The notes under the pieces: model-generated | Database searches by the model: none | What the model saw: the letters and a program-made list of their open reading frames with translations, nothing else | Told to the model about the DNA's origin: nothing | Assembly: GCF_933775445.1 (NCBI RefSeq) | Contig: NC_065874.1 | Span: 21,150,501-21,214,500 of the forward strand | Origin: Argentina anserina | Lineage: Eukaryota; Streptophyta; Magnoliopsida; Rosales; Rosaceae | Length of the DNA stretch: 64,000 bases | Reading direction: 5' to 3' | In this document: positions 1-11,309 of the stretch, one piece after another | Layout of the letters: each line of letters begins with the position of its first letter | Position numbering within the stretch: position 1 is the first letter of the stretch | Translations under genes and position numbers: made by a program

Positions 1-2062
1 CATATGAAATTCTCTCATATTCTGAGAGTTCCAACCTTACCGGCACATCACAGCATTTATGTGCGATCTCGTCACTTTCGCAATATCGGTAAAGTCATTG
101 AGCATCGAATCTTTAACTTTTTGGAGGTAGATAATGCGTTGCACATTTGCTCACTTTGAGTAGTGCGGGATCTTAATGAGACATAGTGCCACACCACGTC
201 AATTCCTGGCGTTAAAACCGGAATGGAAGCATTCCATATCTCCCCCTAACGACGGGAAGTATGTCTCATCAAAGTGACCGTCTGCTAAAATTGCAGGATA
301 GAGATCAATGGTTGTAGATTGGAAATAGCGGATAAGTGTTGGTGATTCATATATCATAACCAACCAGAATACTTAATCGTTTCAAGTAGACCCATTGAGA
401 TAACTACAATAGAGGCACAAAGACAACTTTAACCAAATAGGCGTTAGTGAAAAGAACGTTGGGATCGTATCCAGTAACCATATGGTACGCAAGAAACGCT
501 TGGCAAGTTGTGGGTCTGAAACGAATAAGTGTCGCTGCATGCAATATCATTACACATCCCTATGCAAAAATCGGCAGGTTAGTACCCATAACCAAGTCCG
601 AGCTCTGCTAGATCGTACAGTGAATGAACATGAGGAATAATATGTTCAACGACGATCCCAATAGATATGCAAAACGAAATCATCAAAGTCGTGGAGGTGA
701 ACTCTCCAACGATATCCAATCAAATAGATTTGAGAGGATGTGAAGGGTGGTGAGCCCTTAGTATGATGATCATAGCTAAAAACTTTAGCGAATGCAACGT
801 TTCTTGTGGAAAGCAAAGCGACGTGTGACCAACGCGTCGATGCTCTTACCTATACCATAAAAATACCGAAAAATGTCCGCATTCGGTTGGATAGGGTCTA
901 CTAATGTCACCTTAAATACTTCGTAAGAATGGAATGTTCTCGGTTAGAGCCTTAACAAATAAGGACTTCCTTGAAATCTAGCAAAAGAACAAGCTTTGCA
1001 AAATGAGCGATGGGCATCAGAGATTACCATAGAGGCATTAGAAAACACGGGAGGCAAACACAAAGTTCCTGTGAAGGAGGGGATGCCGCCACCGACGACC
1101 TTAATGCCATGGAGCCGCCTAAATAGGCAGGCTCGACCTCACCGTGCATGGCACGGATAGGCTCGGCCTCACCGTGTGGAGCATGAGTGAGGTGGTCCTC
1201 CAATCGCTTCGTGAACATGAAAAATAGATGATCATGTGAATTTGAAAGAACTCGAATCATCATATCTTGTTCAAAATGACCAAAAAGAATGATCATGTCA
1301 AAACCGAGAAGACAGTAAAACCGAACCCATGATTCAAAGAATCTTGAGTTACATAAAGCTACTGCTGCAGGCAAGCAAAACTATGTCTGCAGGCTAACAA
1401 AGCTACTGTCGAAGCTTGAAAAAGATACTGTCAATGAAATCTGACAGATTTATTCATCTCTATTCTTAACACAAATATCAAGATGAAAATCCATCATTGG
1501 CATGTATGGCCTTTAAAACTTAGCAAGGCACGAAGATATAGAACACAATCTCCGCACGAGATCCGTAAAACAACTACCTGCGTCGTATGACAGTGTGGGT
1601 GGTTACGCAATTAGCAAGACACTCGATTTCACGGCGGGACATTCTCAAAATGAAGATTAAGAGAGTCAATGACGCGGTGAACTTCTCTACACAATACGCC
1701 GTCGGATATTGTAAGAGAGGGGATTGAAACAAATGGCAATTCCATCGAATGTATCACATGGCAATAGAACTACATTCTTCAACTTAAGAGATGGAAAAAC
1801 ATGGTATTGGAGCAGTTGAATACCAAACAATTTGGGTGGTAAAGACCATCCAATTGGTGCGGGTGGTCACCAATAATAATAAAATCGTTTGAGCTATGAA
1901 ACGACTTGGAGAAAACCGGAAAATTAACCGGAAAACCATGTCAAAATAACTCAAAACCGAGTGAAATTTGAACTAGAAAAACATGGCAGCAAGAACTGCT
2001 GAGATATGCCAGAAAAATGACGACAAACAACGAAAAAAAAACGTCGGAAAAACTCGTCGGAA
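1..2062. other. Unassigned non-coding sequence left of the Athila element
   Basis: No credible gene is seen on either strand; the longest open frames are about 80-120 codons and have no recognisable motif. The base composition is less AT-rich than most of the window. A short imperfect repeat of the phrase GGCTCGRCCTCACCGTG occurs twice around 1130-1180. I could not match this stretch to any other part of the window. It may be a degraded transposon or intergenic sequence. Confidence 0.4.
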
Positions 2063-3410
2063 GCCAACCAACACACAATATATCACCAAAACAAATCATG
2101 TAAGAACAAAGCCATTGAAATCTATTCTCAATCATGTTCATGCCGTAGGTATCAATGTTCAAATTAAGTTTGATCATGCATCAAGTTCCTACTTGGTTCC
2201 TAATACATGGATACATTCGAGCTCAACTACTTGTCTTGCTTCGAAATCTATCATACCAATTCATCATGCAATTAAGTATCACATAGATAAGTCAACATGT
2301 TTAAGCGCCTATCCAATGCCAAACTTAAGAAAATAATCGGTGAGATGACAAAGAACAATTAATCCACTACTTGTATCATAATCGTTACTAGCTTTGAATG
2401 ATTAACATATGAAACATCAACTACTTGTCTTAATCACACATGCAATATAAGAACACACCGAAAATTAATCAAGAACAAGAATAGAAATTCACGACATAAA
2501 ACCTCAAATCATTGAATAGAAATCAAAATCTTCATATCACTACACAATTTGAAAGTCACAACTATCTCATAGACAAGATTGAATTAAACTTTAACAAAAC
2601 AAAAACAGAAATCATCCAAGAACAAGAACATAGAAAACCGAAATAAAACATGAAGATCATAGAGTTAGACTTGAAATCTTCCTACGGGGTTTATTCCAAG
2701 CAAACGAAGATCCTAGGCTACTTGCTTCAAATCCAAAGGATGAAAAAGAATTAATTTCGGTTTTTAAGATTTCTTGGTGGATGAGGGACTGATTTAGCAG
2801 AGCTATGGCTTGTGCTTTTGTGCAAGGTTGATGATGCTTGAATGGTGAGGCAGTGCCTCTATATATAGGAGAAAATAAACCCTTCATGCCGTCCAAATTA
2901 GGAGATGGAATTCGATTGGGAAGCTGAAATCTTCTTTGATATGGACTTTGATTCATGTACTCCAAATCCAACTTGATGTAGGAAACCAAATTCAATAGAG
3001 AGACACTTAAGGGCTGCACACCATCTCTCCTTGTCTAACTAGGAATAGCTAGGCCGACCTCTTCTTCTCTTTCTTCAACTTGGACATGATTTCCTTGTCT
3101 CACTAGGAATGCATCACGGCATCACTACTCCTTGTCCAAATAGGATTTGTTTTTCCTGAAAAGAAATCGACGATTAAGGAATAGAAAAGAATGAAAATAG
3201 GAAAGTAGAGTCCTAGTCGAGTAAGGAATCCTAGCTCAATAAGGATTTCTAACACTTAGTACAATTTCATCATCAATTCATCCAAATTCGGCATAGCTCT
3301 ACTAAAACACACAATGCCAAATATGAACTTAAAACAACTAAATAAGAAGTAACAAAGCATAAGAATATGGCATATATACATTAAGAACGTCACACTCTGT
3401 GCTTCTATCA
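2063..3410 (-). repeat. 3' LTR of the Athila-like element, truncated at its 3' end
   Basis: This stretch is homologous along its whole length to 17617-18947, with scattered substitutions. It ends on the right with CTATCA, which on the minus strand reads TGATAG, the LTR start. The left end breaks near 2063: the part matching 17382-17616, including the final TG/CA terminus, is missing and replaced by unrelated DNA. A TATA-like box (CTATATATAGG, palindromic core) lies at 2859-2869, the same place as in the 5' LTR. Confidence 0.85.
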
Positions 3411-5190
3411 AAAACCCCACACTTAGACTTTGCTAGTCCCTTAGCAAACACTAAAAATGGAAATCAAAACAAAAACAAGAATAACAACACTACTAATGCC
3501 TTCAACATTTTGTCTCAGAGACCTTCAAACTCATAGCATCAAGAATAACACTCAATTGAAATAGATAGGATTAATTCAATGGTTAATAAATATGAGATTT
3601 CGTTTAACAAGTAAGACATGGTAGAAACATAGGTGATACTAAGCTCGACATGTTCAAAACAAGTTCAAATTCAACTCACAAAGGATATGCACTCTAAATC
3701 TTTTCTCTCAAGAACATGGCATAAGCTTAAAAGCTTATCACACACAAGAGTTATAAACGTAGTGAAATGGAAAACCTCATAAAAGATACCAATCATATGC
3801 ACAAATGAACCCAAACCATATGCTTACTCATGAAACAAACTCCACAGATCAAGAGCTACTCATTTTAAGAATCATGCGGATATTTAGAAAAGGGATGGCT
3901 TAGGCTCGGCATGGATATATTTTTCAAGGTAAAGGAATCACAAAGCTCATCCTCAAGACTTAGCAGAGCAAAACATCCACTTTTGTCGCCATACTCCATA
4001 AAAACAAGAGCCAAATATCATCATGTTGGATCCATTCTTCACTTTAAACGTTGTGAAAACGAACAAAGGCTTATAACATTATTGAGCCTTTAACAAATTC
4101 ATCACAACTCCAAATTCACATAAACAACATGTATGCCGAGATCATCATTCTTCAATCTTTTCATTGTTTTTTCTCTTAACCGTGCATATATGCTTTTTCT
4201 TCTTCTTTTCACACGGCATATTACAATTTTCTCTCTCTTTTCATACTCTTTTCACAGCATTCTTACATATAATAGCATAACCCCACACTTGAATCAAATC
4301 ATCACTCCATATTAACACCAAGAATCGGCTCTGTCAAGCCTCAAAGACAAGGTAGAGATATAACTATACTAAGTAAGGATATAATATGTTGGTAATGAAA
4401 GAAAAGGCTTAATGTAGGCTCAAAGAGGTTAACACTAAGGTGTCCCAAGCAGGGCTCAAAATAGGGAATATGGCTTTTTGGCTTAAGTGGTGGAAATCCT
4501 AAAAAGATCCAACAATCCTTTTCAAAATCAGAGTATATTATGACATAAAACTTCGAAAGTTTTACAAAGTTCTAGCATTCTCTAGTTCATTGCAATTCTA
4601 TGGCATATGAATTGATCAAAATAAAGCATAATGAGGTTATAAAGACAAGAAACGATAGAATAAAACTCTCCAAAGAAAGGCACATATATGGCTCGAAACT
4701 CATTCTGTACCTAAGTTTCAAACAAGTAAGGAACATGCTCATTCTGTACCTAAGTTTCAAAATCCTCATCTACTACATGTTCGTACAAAATCTATATATC
4801 GATTAACTATCAAATAACAATTAAGTTCAATTCAATATCATGATCATCTATCAACCATACATTCAAAGATCAACTCATCCTAGACAATTAAAGGCATACC
4901 TAGGACTCAAAACAAAAACAAAACAACTTAAAATCGAAAAACAAAACCAAAAATTAACACTAAAAATCGAAAAACAAAATAACAAAATTGAAACACATAA
5001 ACATCAAATAATAGAACACAACGAATGATGTATACCCTACCCCACACTTAAAACTTACATTGCCCTCAATGTACAATGTGATAAGCAACAAAAATTAAAA
5101 AGAGATAAGGGATAAGAAAATGCAAACACTCGTTGATGGCTCCATCATTGGCTTAAGTTTAGAGTCTATAGCCTAGACTTCTCCAAAATA
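3411..5190 (-). other. Non-coding 3' internal region of the Athila-like element, with polypurine tract
   Basis: This lies between the integrase remnant and the 3' LTR. Directly next to the LTR, at 3411-3428, the minus strand reads as a purine-rich tract ending GTGTGGGGTTTT, the expected polypurine tract position. Many Athila elements carry an env-like frame here; I see none, only AT-rich sequence with stops in all frames. Confidence 0.6.
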
Positions 5191-5844
5191 TCACTTGCTT
5201 GTCATAGGATCAAGGAGAGACATCTCCTCAATCACATGATTCTCCATATTCTCCAAATAAGGCTTCAAGCGATGTCCATTAACCTGAAATTCGGTGCCTT
5301 TCACCATACTCTTTATCATGATAGCACCAGAAGGAAAAACGTTAGTAATAATGAAATAACCTATCCATCTAGAACGTAATTTACCAGGAAACAACTTAAG
5401 TCGAGAATTAAACAAAAGAACTTTCTGCCCAACGACAAAGTGTTTCTTCCTAATCATACGGTCATGGAATGTCTTAGTCTTCTCCTTGTAAACCATTGCC
5501 GAATCATAGGCCTCATTCCTAATCTCTTCAAGCTCATGCAATTGCAACTTCCTATGTAATCCGGCCTCATCAATGTCCATGTTAAAATTCTTCACCGCCC
5601 ACCATGCACGATGTTCAAGCTCCACAGGAAGATGGCACACCTTGCTATAGACTAACCGAAATGGTGACATGCCAAGAGGAGTCTTGTATGACATCCTATA
5701 GGCCCAAAGAGCATCATCCAATCGTTGAGACCAATCCTTGCGTGATGGTCCAACAGACTTGTCCAAAATTCTCTTGATCTCACGATTAGATAGCTCCACT
5801 TGTTTGGGGGTGATAAGGCGTAGCAACCTCATGCTTGATTCCAT
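5191..5844 (-). pseudogene. Athila integrase C-terminal part (fragment)
   Basis: A 217-codon open piece resembles the end of a Ty3/gypsy integrase. It has a segment like [19 protein letters not shown], typical of the region after the catalytic core, followed by a basic C-terminal domain with [20 protein letters not shown] and a GPF/Y-like continuation. It is one frame away from the integrase core upstream on the minus strand, so a frameshift separates them. It is part of a decayed polyprotein and is not expected to be functional. Confidence 0.85.
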
Positions 5845-5861
5845 ACTATTTCAATAACGCC

Positions 5862-6362
5862 TCAATGGTCCGGTTGCAAAAAGTGAGATCCTCCATCACT
5901 AAAGATAACTCGCGGCATACCAAACCTAGAGAAAATGTTAGAACGAAGGAAATCTGCAACAACTCGAGAATCATTAGTACGGGTGGCTTTTGCTTCCACC
6001 CATTTCGAAACATAATCAACACAAACGAGTATGTATAAGAAACCATTAGAGTTAGGAAAAGGTCCCATGAAATAAATACCCCAACAATCAAATATTTCAA
6101 CATATATAATCAGTGTCATAGGCATTTGATCCCTAGATCCTAAGTTTCCAATGCGTTGACAAATATCACAAGTCATGCAAAAATGATATGCATCTTTGAA
6201 AATCGTAGGCCAAAAGAAACCACATGCTAACACCTTAAGAGCAGTTTTACGTGAACCAGAATGTCCTCCACAAGATTCAGAATGACAAAAAGTAAATATA
6301 GAATGATGTTCAGATTCAGGGACACACCTCCTAATGATTTTATCAACACAATGTTTCCACAA
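5862..6362 (-). pseudogene. Athila integrase zinc-binding and core region (fragment)
   Basis: The 166-codon piece begins with an HHCC-type zinc-binding module (His of [11 protein letters not shown], then Cys-x2-Cys in CMTCDICQR). The first part of the DDE core follows: the expected D before [10 protein letters not shown] is less clear, and the second catalytic Asp is in [10 protein letters not shown]. The frame breaks before the catalytic Glu, and the next piece (5191-5844) is in a different frame. In function it would join element cDNA to host DNA; this copy is inactive. Confidence 0.85.
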
Positions 6363-6487
6363 GTACGGTTCATCCCAAACATAATACTTAGCTAATGTCT
6401 TGAGCCTATTCTTTTAAGCATGCGATAAAGTATCCGGAAATTGCTTAGAAACAAGATAATTCACAATATCTGTATACCATGTCTCAC

Positions 6488-6769
6488 TTACCTCAACTCA
6501 AAAAAGAGTTGCTCATCCGGAAAACTCTCTTGGACAGCCAAGGGCTCGGCATCCCTCACCAAATGACTCAAGTGGTCCGCCACAACATTGTCACTGCTTT
6601 TCTTGTCCTTGATCTCGAGATCAAACTCTTGGAGTAAGAGAATCCATCGAATCAATCTCGGTTTGGCATCCTTCTTCGTCATTAAGTACTTCAAAGCTGC
6701 ATGGTCAGTGTAAACAATAACTTTAGATTGAAGTAAGTAAGAACGAAACTTATCTAAAGCAAATATCAC
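6488..6769 (-). pseudogene. Athila RNase H domain (fragment)
   Basis: The 93-codon piece contains the RNase H signature region: [14 protein letters not shown] with the catalytic Asp, followed by [13 protein letters not shown] and [10 protein letters not shown], the end of the domain. It lies between the RT and integrase pieces as expected for Ty3/gypsy order. Stops and shifts separate it from both neighbours. Confidence 0.85.
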
Positions 6770-6865
6770 GACAAGAAGTTCTTTTTTAATTGTGGTGTAG
6801 TTCTGTTGAGCATCATTGAGCGTTCGTGAGACGTAATAGATGGCGTAGGGCTGCTTATTCTTCCT

Positions 6866-7564
6866 CTACCCTAGCACGGCTCCAACTGCATAGTCGGAGG
6901 CATCACACATCAACTCAAATGGCAAGGACCAATCCGGCGGTGCCAAAATAGGTGTCGAAGTTAAGAGCCTCTTCAAGGTCTCAAATGCATGCTTGCAATC
7001 ATCATCAAAGTGAAAGGGAACATCCTTTTGAAGCAATGAACTCAATGGTCTCGCAATCTTGGAAAAGTCCTTGATAAACTTACGATAGAAACCTGCATGT
7101 TCAAGAAACGATCGAACATCCCTCACGTTTGTGGGGAGGGGTAAGTGACGCACAAGATCTATTTTAGACTTATCAACCTCAATTCCTCTAGATGAAACAA
7201 TATGACCTAAGACAATGCCTTGCGTAACCATGAAATGACATTTTTCCCAATTCAAAACCAAGTTAGTTTCTTCACAACGTTTAAGCACAAGTTCAACATT
7301 CTCTAGACATGTTTCGAAATTTTCACCACAAACATAAAAATCATCCATGAAAACTTCAATTTTTAGAACAAATATACTCAGAGAAAATGTGATACATAGA
7401 ACGTTGAAACGTACTTGGAGCATTGCATAAACCAAAAGGCATGTGACGATAAGCAAACGTACCAAAAAGGCATGTGAATGTAGTCTTCTCCTGATCTTCC
7501 TCCGCAATACTAATTTGATTGTATCCACTATATCCATCAAGGAAACAATAGAAAGAATGACCAA
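6866..7564 (-). pseudogene. Athila reverse transcriptase, C-terminal half (fragment)
   Basis: This piece contains the RT active site FMDD (in VFMDDFYVCGENF), then the GHIVSSRGIEVDKSKI and FLEHAGFYRKFIKDFS blocks that close the RT domain, then the PFELMCDASDYAVGAVLG start of RNase H. The piece overlaps in coordinates with the N-terminal RT piece, which is in another frame, so a frameshift lies near 7400. Confidence 0.88.
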
Positions 7565-7979
7565 CTAACCTCTCAAGCATTTGATCAATGAATGGCAACG
7601 ACATATGGTCCTTCCTTGTTGTAGCATTGAGCTTCCTATAGTCGATACACACACGATGACCGGTCACTGTCATTTGAGGCACTAACTCATTATCTTTGTT
7701 CTTCACCACCGTGAATCCTGACTTCTTTGGCATAACTTGAATGGGAGAGATCCACCTACTATCCGAGATGGGGTAGATCATGCTACAATGGTGCAACTTA
7801 GTGATCTCATCCTTGTCAACTTGCATCATTGGTGGGTGAAGGCGTCTTTGACCTTCCTTGGTTGGTTTGGCACCATCTTCAAGCAAAATTCTGTGCACAC
7901 ACATGGTAGGGCTGATTCCTTTGATGTCGGCTAGGGTCCATCCTATGGCCGTCTTGTGTCTCTTCAGCACTTCAATCAA
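7356..7979 (-). pseudogene. Athila reverse transcriptase, N-terminal half (fragment)
   Basis: The piece contains the conserved RT blocks QVMPKKSGFTVVKN, CIDYRKLNATTRKDHM, FYCFLDGYSGYNQI (first catalytic Asp) and FGLCNAPSTFQR. It then runs out of frame just before the FMDD site found in the next piece. The order and spacing match the Athila lineage. Confidence 0.88.
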
Positions 7980-8009
7980 TCTCTCCTCTTGTTCCTTGTT
8001 GAGTGCAGA

Positions 8010-8306
8010 TTAAATTATCACTGGCAATGTATCCTCATCATCCAAACAGGCATACTTCAAATGGTCCGGAAGAACCTTAAGATCAAGCTTTGGGGCTTGC
8101 ACCACAGAAGGAAGATTCTTATTAGTGGTTAAAAGAATTGGATTATGAGAGACATAGCTTACCTCACGTGCAACCTCAAGAGAGGTCACGTTCTCTAGAA
8201 CAAAGGATGGCACGGCAGCATTAGCTTCTAACTCATAAACGTTAGAACTATCACTTATAAATCCGGCCCCTTGGGCAATAGTGAGTGCCAACTCGTCATG
8301 TGCCAA
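8010..8306 (-). pseudogene. Athila protease-RT linker (fragment)
   Basis: A 98-codon open piece lies between the protease and RT. It contains APKLDLKVLPDHLKYACLDD, a segment that resembles the stretch preceding RT in Athila polyproteins. It has no catalytic motif of its own. Confidence 0.65.
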
Positions 8307-8358
8307 GGTATCTAGATAGTTATTTACAAAGGAATCAAGAATGTCAACTGAAAAACAA

Positions 8359-9546
8359 TCACTTAATTCCGAAAAGGGGATACCTCATGGCTTCAAAGAA
8401 GTTGAAGCTCATCACTTCACCATCAAACTCAAAGGTGAGTGATCCACTAAACACATCAATTTTCGTTCGTGCAGTCCTCATGAAGGGACGGCCCAACAAG
8501 ATAGGGACCTCCTTGTCATCTGCCTCAGTTGGCTCCATGTCAATGACATAGAAGTCTGCATGGAAAATGAAGCTCGAAACCTGCACAAGAACGTCTTCAA
8601 CATAGCCCAAAGGGACTTTGTTAGAACAATCCGCCAATCGAATCACAACATTATCTCTTTTCAAATCACCTAGACCTAGGTCCTCATAAATATAGTAAGG
8701 CATTACATTGATAGATGCACCTAAGTCTAGCATTATCTTTTCAAATGTCATGTTTCCGATTGTACAAGGGATAGAAAAACTCCCTAGATCCTTAAGCTTT
8801 GGTGGTAGCTTCCTTTGGAGCACGGCAGAAACCATCTCACTCATTGTGACAACCTCCTTCTCTCGAGTCATCCTCTTACTGGTGCACAATTCTTTCAAAA
8901 ACTTAGCATACCTAGGATTTTGTTGTATGCATTCAATAAGAGGCATGTTCACTTCCACCATCTTGAAGATGTCGAGCATGGCTTGATCAGAGTCATCATT
9001 CTTTTGCTTTGCAAATCTATTGGGGAAGGGAACACGAGGAAGATCATTATTTGAAACCAAACCACTAGAGTTAGGATCCTTACCTTTGTCATGCACGGCA
9101 TGATCTTCTTGGTGTAGAGGCATGGCATCATTAGCCTTAGAGGAGGCAGGGTCCTTCTCTAAGTCTTTGGCATTGAATCTCTCGGCCTCTTTTCCTTTAG
9201 ATGGCATGGCCTTCTTGTTTTGCTGCAATATAGCGTCTAAGATCCTCCCACTTCTTGTAATCATGGCCTTCACATTAGGATTTGGCTCAGTTTGGCTCGG
9301 CAACTTACCTCTTTCATAGATCTTTCCCATGAAGGCGATCACTTGTCCCATCTGCTTCTTAAGCTCGGTTATGTCCTTAGAATGAGCTTGTTGACCTGTA
9401 ACTAAAGCTTGAGTAGTAGAGATTATATTATGTTGTCCTTGAGCAAGGGACTTCAAAAGTTCATCATAGTTTGGTGCAGATGCATTATTCGAACCATGAA
9501 CATTAGAGTTAAAGGGAATAGAACTTTGAGGTACCTGATGCCTCAC
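8359..9546 (-). pseudogene. Athila gag end and aspartic protease (longest surviving frame)
   Basis: At 395 codons this is the longest open piece of the outer element. Its first half is charged linker (QMGQVIAFMGKIYERGKLPS and a Lys/Glu-rich stretch). The second half holds the retropepsin region: FSIPCTIGNMTFEKIMLDLG followed by ASINVMP, giving the DLGAS active-site variant usual in Athila instead of DTGA, then the LADCSNKVPLGYVEDVLVQV flap region and a PILLGRPFMRTA helix. Open frames on the opposite strand here are shadows. Confidence 0.85.
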
Positions 9547-9606
9547 AAATAAACCTGAAGGATGAGGTCTTTGACCTTGAGCATTGGACAGTTGAGCATT
9601 GTTGTT

Positions 9607-9936
9607 TCAATGAAAATTGGGATGATCCCTAAGTCCAGGATTGTATGTGTTCGAGTACGAGTCGTACCTAGGCCTTCGTTGCCCCATGAAGTTCAGCTCT
9701 TCTTCAGTCATTGCACCATTTGGACAATTCTCTGTTGTGTGAACTTTGAAAGAACAAATACCACATGCTTGAGTGTTGATGCTCGAACCATTGAATGCCT
9801 TGACTAGAACGTCAAGCTTCATTTCTAAAGTAGCCATCTGATTTCTTGCATCAACATCATACACCCCACGGCTCTTGCTTCCTCTCTTCTCCTTGGAAAT
9901 AAATTGGCGATTGTTGTCGGCCAAATCATCAATCAA
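9607..9936 (-). pseudogene. Athila gag nucleocapsid-like region (fragment)
   Basis: This piece contains a zinc-knuckle-like Cys-x2-Cys-x4-His-x4-Cys (CGICSFKVHTTENC) at about residues 58-71, followed by FMGQRRPRYDSYSNTYNPG, a pattern typical of the end of Athila Gag. It is shifted in frame relative to the protease piece. Confidence 0.75.
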
Positions 9937-10053
9937 GGTGTAAACTTCTTGACCGGTCTAGTTCATGAATGTGCAGCACATGCCGAATCCACCATGCTCT
10001 TATTGGTGGTGTGGAGTCCTTCATAGAAGAATTTCACCAAGTCATCCAATGAA

Positions 10054-10296
10054 TTACCATGGTGAGGGCACTTCATATTTGAGTTGAGCAGAGAAGAATT
10101 GCTTCAAGAACCTCCTAGTCATTTCGTCCCATGTGGTGATGATTCCAGCAGGCAAAGAGTACAACCAACGCTTAGCATAGTCCTTAAGGATAAATGGAAA
10201 CAAAAGCAACCTCAAGCCTTCTTGAGACAGATGATGAATCGATTGGAGCTTGCAAATGTCCAAGAACTCCCTAAGGTGAACATTAGGGTCTTCCAT
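10054..10296 (-). pseudogene. Athila gag capsid region (fragment)
   Basis: It begins EDPNVHLREFLDICKLQSIH, then RLLLFPFILKDYAKRWLYSL and ITTWDEMTRRFLKQFF. This is the retrotransposon gag domain with the AKxWLxSL motif, closely like Athila Gag. A stop lies between this piece and the N-terminal gag piece. Confidence 0.88.
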
Positions 10297-10312
10297 TGAG
10301 GAACCATAGTAC

Positions 10313-10684
10313 TTAGGCAGCTAGCTGCCCAAGCAATTGAACTGGAATGGAGAAGTTGGCTTCATCAGGTGGAGTGAAAGCAATGCATGAAGGTGATTCA
10401 GGGGTGGTGGGGATGAACGCATTCTTGAGTGCCATTGGAGTACCAACAAGAATTATATCACGGTCCGCAATTGTGTCTAACTCTGAATTGAAGATGAAGG
10501 GGAAGGAAAGGTCCTCCTCTTCTTCTGATCTAGGTGAAGAGTTTAAGATTGAATTGCTTGGAGATGCTTCAAAATCTAAGGGTCTACTCGTGAAAGAGTT
10601 GTTTAAATCTCTAAGTGGTTGAATTCGAACTTTGAGCTCTTGTGTTCTCTTAGATATTTCGGACATGCATAGTTCCTGTAACAC
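10313..10684 (-). pseudogene. Athila gag N-terminal region (fragment)
   Basis: A 123-codon open piece precedes the capsid region. Acidic sequence (SPRSEEEEDLSFPF) is followed by a Pro-rich segment leading into the capsid domain. The nested chromovirus lies just upstream on the minus strand at 10782. Confidence 0.65.
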
Positions 10685-10776
10685 GAAAGTTAGAGAGTTA
10701 GCATTGCAGAATACACAATGAAGACATGAAATCGTGCCCTTCCTTAGTCATATACACGGCACATTTATGGAAGAGG

Positions 10777-10781
10777 CACGG
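10777..10781. repeat. Target-site duplication CACGG, left
   Basis: This 5-bp sequence is identical to 16723-16727 on the other side of the chromovirus. It defines the insertion site within the Athila leader/gag region. Confidence 0.95.
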
Positions 10782-11309
10782 TGTCACGGGCCGACTTTTG
10801 TAGAGCACAAGCGGACCGTGCGGCACTTACTAATCGATGAACGAGTAGCAAGTAAGCCAAATGAGTACCTTGCAAGAGACAATGGAAAACCACACGATAT
10901 TAGTTTAGTGTTAGCGGCAAGCAAGAACACAATTTATATAATTGTTGGGCAATCTCATGAACAATTGAATAGGCAACAAGAATGATCTCACGGGGCGTAG
11001 ATAATTGAATAATTCCTCTCTTTATTGATGGTAAGACGTTAATGGAGGCGCAAGTACATGTGCTTACCTATACTAGTTCCGTAGGCCAACCGTCGCCGCC
11101 TAGGAACCCCTCCCTCTAATAGCATATTTTGCAAAATTAGACTTGGCAGGGGGAAACATGAAACCTTCCCACCATGAACCTACTTAATAAAGGAAATTAC
11201 AGAAAATACAAATTACAATAATGCTACTAGCACGCAAGCAACCGGCCATAGGCATGACTCATGACCTTGGACAAGGTTGCTTGCGGCCTTACAAGTGCTG
11301 CCCCTAACA
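10782..11309 (-). repeat. 3' LTR of the chromovirus
   Basis: It is homologous to 16198-16722. It begins on the plus strand TGTCACGGG and ends CCCCTAACA. The polyprotein frame ends inside its first bases on the minus strand (stop codon 11304-11306), so the coding region overlaps the LTR by two codons. A TATA-like stretch (minus-strand TATATAAAT) lies near 10931-10941. Confidence 0.95.

Noticed and set aside
1024..1374. 116-codon gene on the minus strand
   Set aside because: No recognisable domain, implausible composition, repeats inside, and nothing supporting it around it.
3411..5190. Envelope-like frame of Athila
   Set aside because: Only short open frames of about 60 codons with AT-rich, low-complexity translations; no transmembrane or signal features that persist.
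8285..9320. Plus-strand genes opposite the protease region
   Set aside because: They are antisense shadows of the Athila protease and gag coding sequence.
5191..10684. Endogenous pararetrovirus (caulimovirus) copy
   Set aside because: It has an integrase, LTRs and a tRNA-Asp primer site, and no movement protein; the order is that of Ty3/gypsy Athila.
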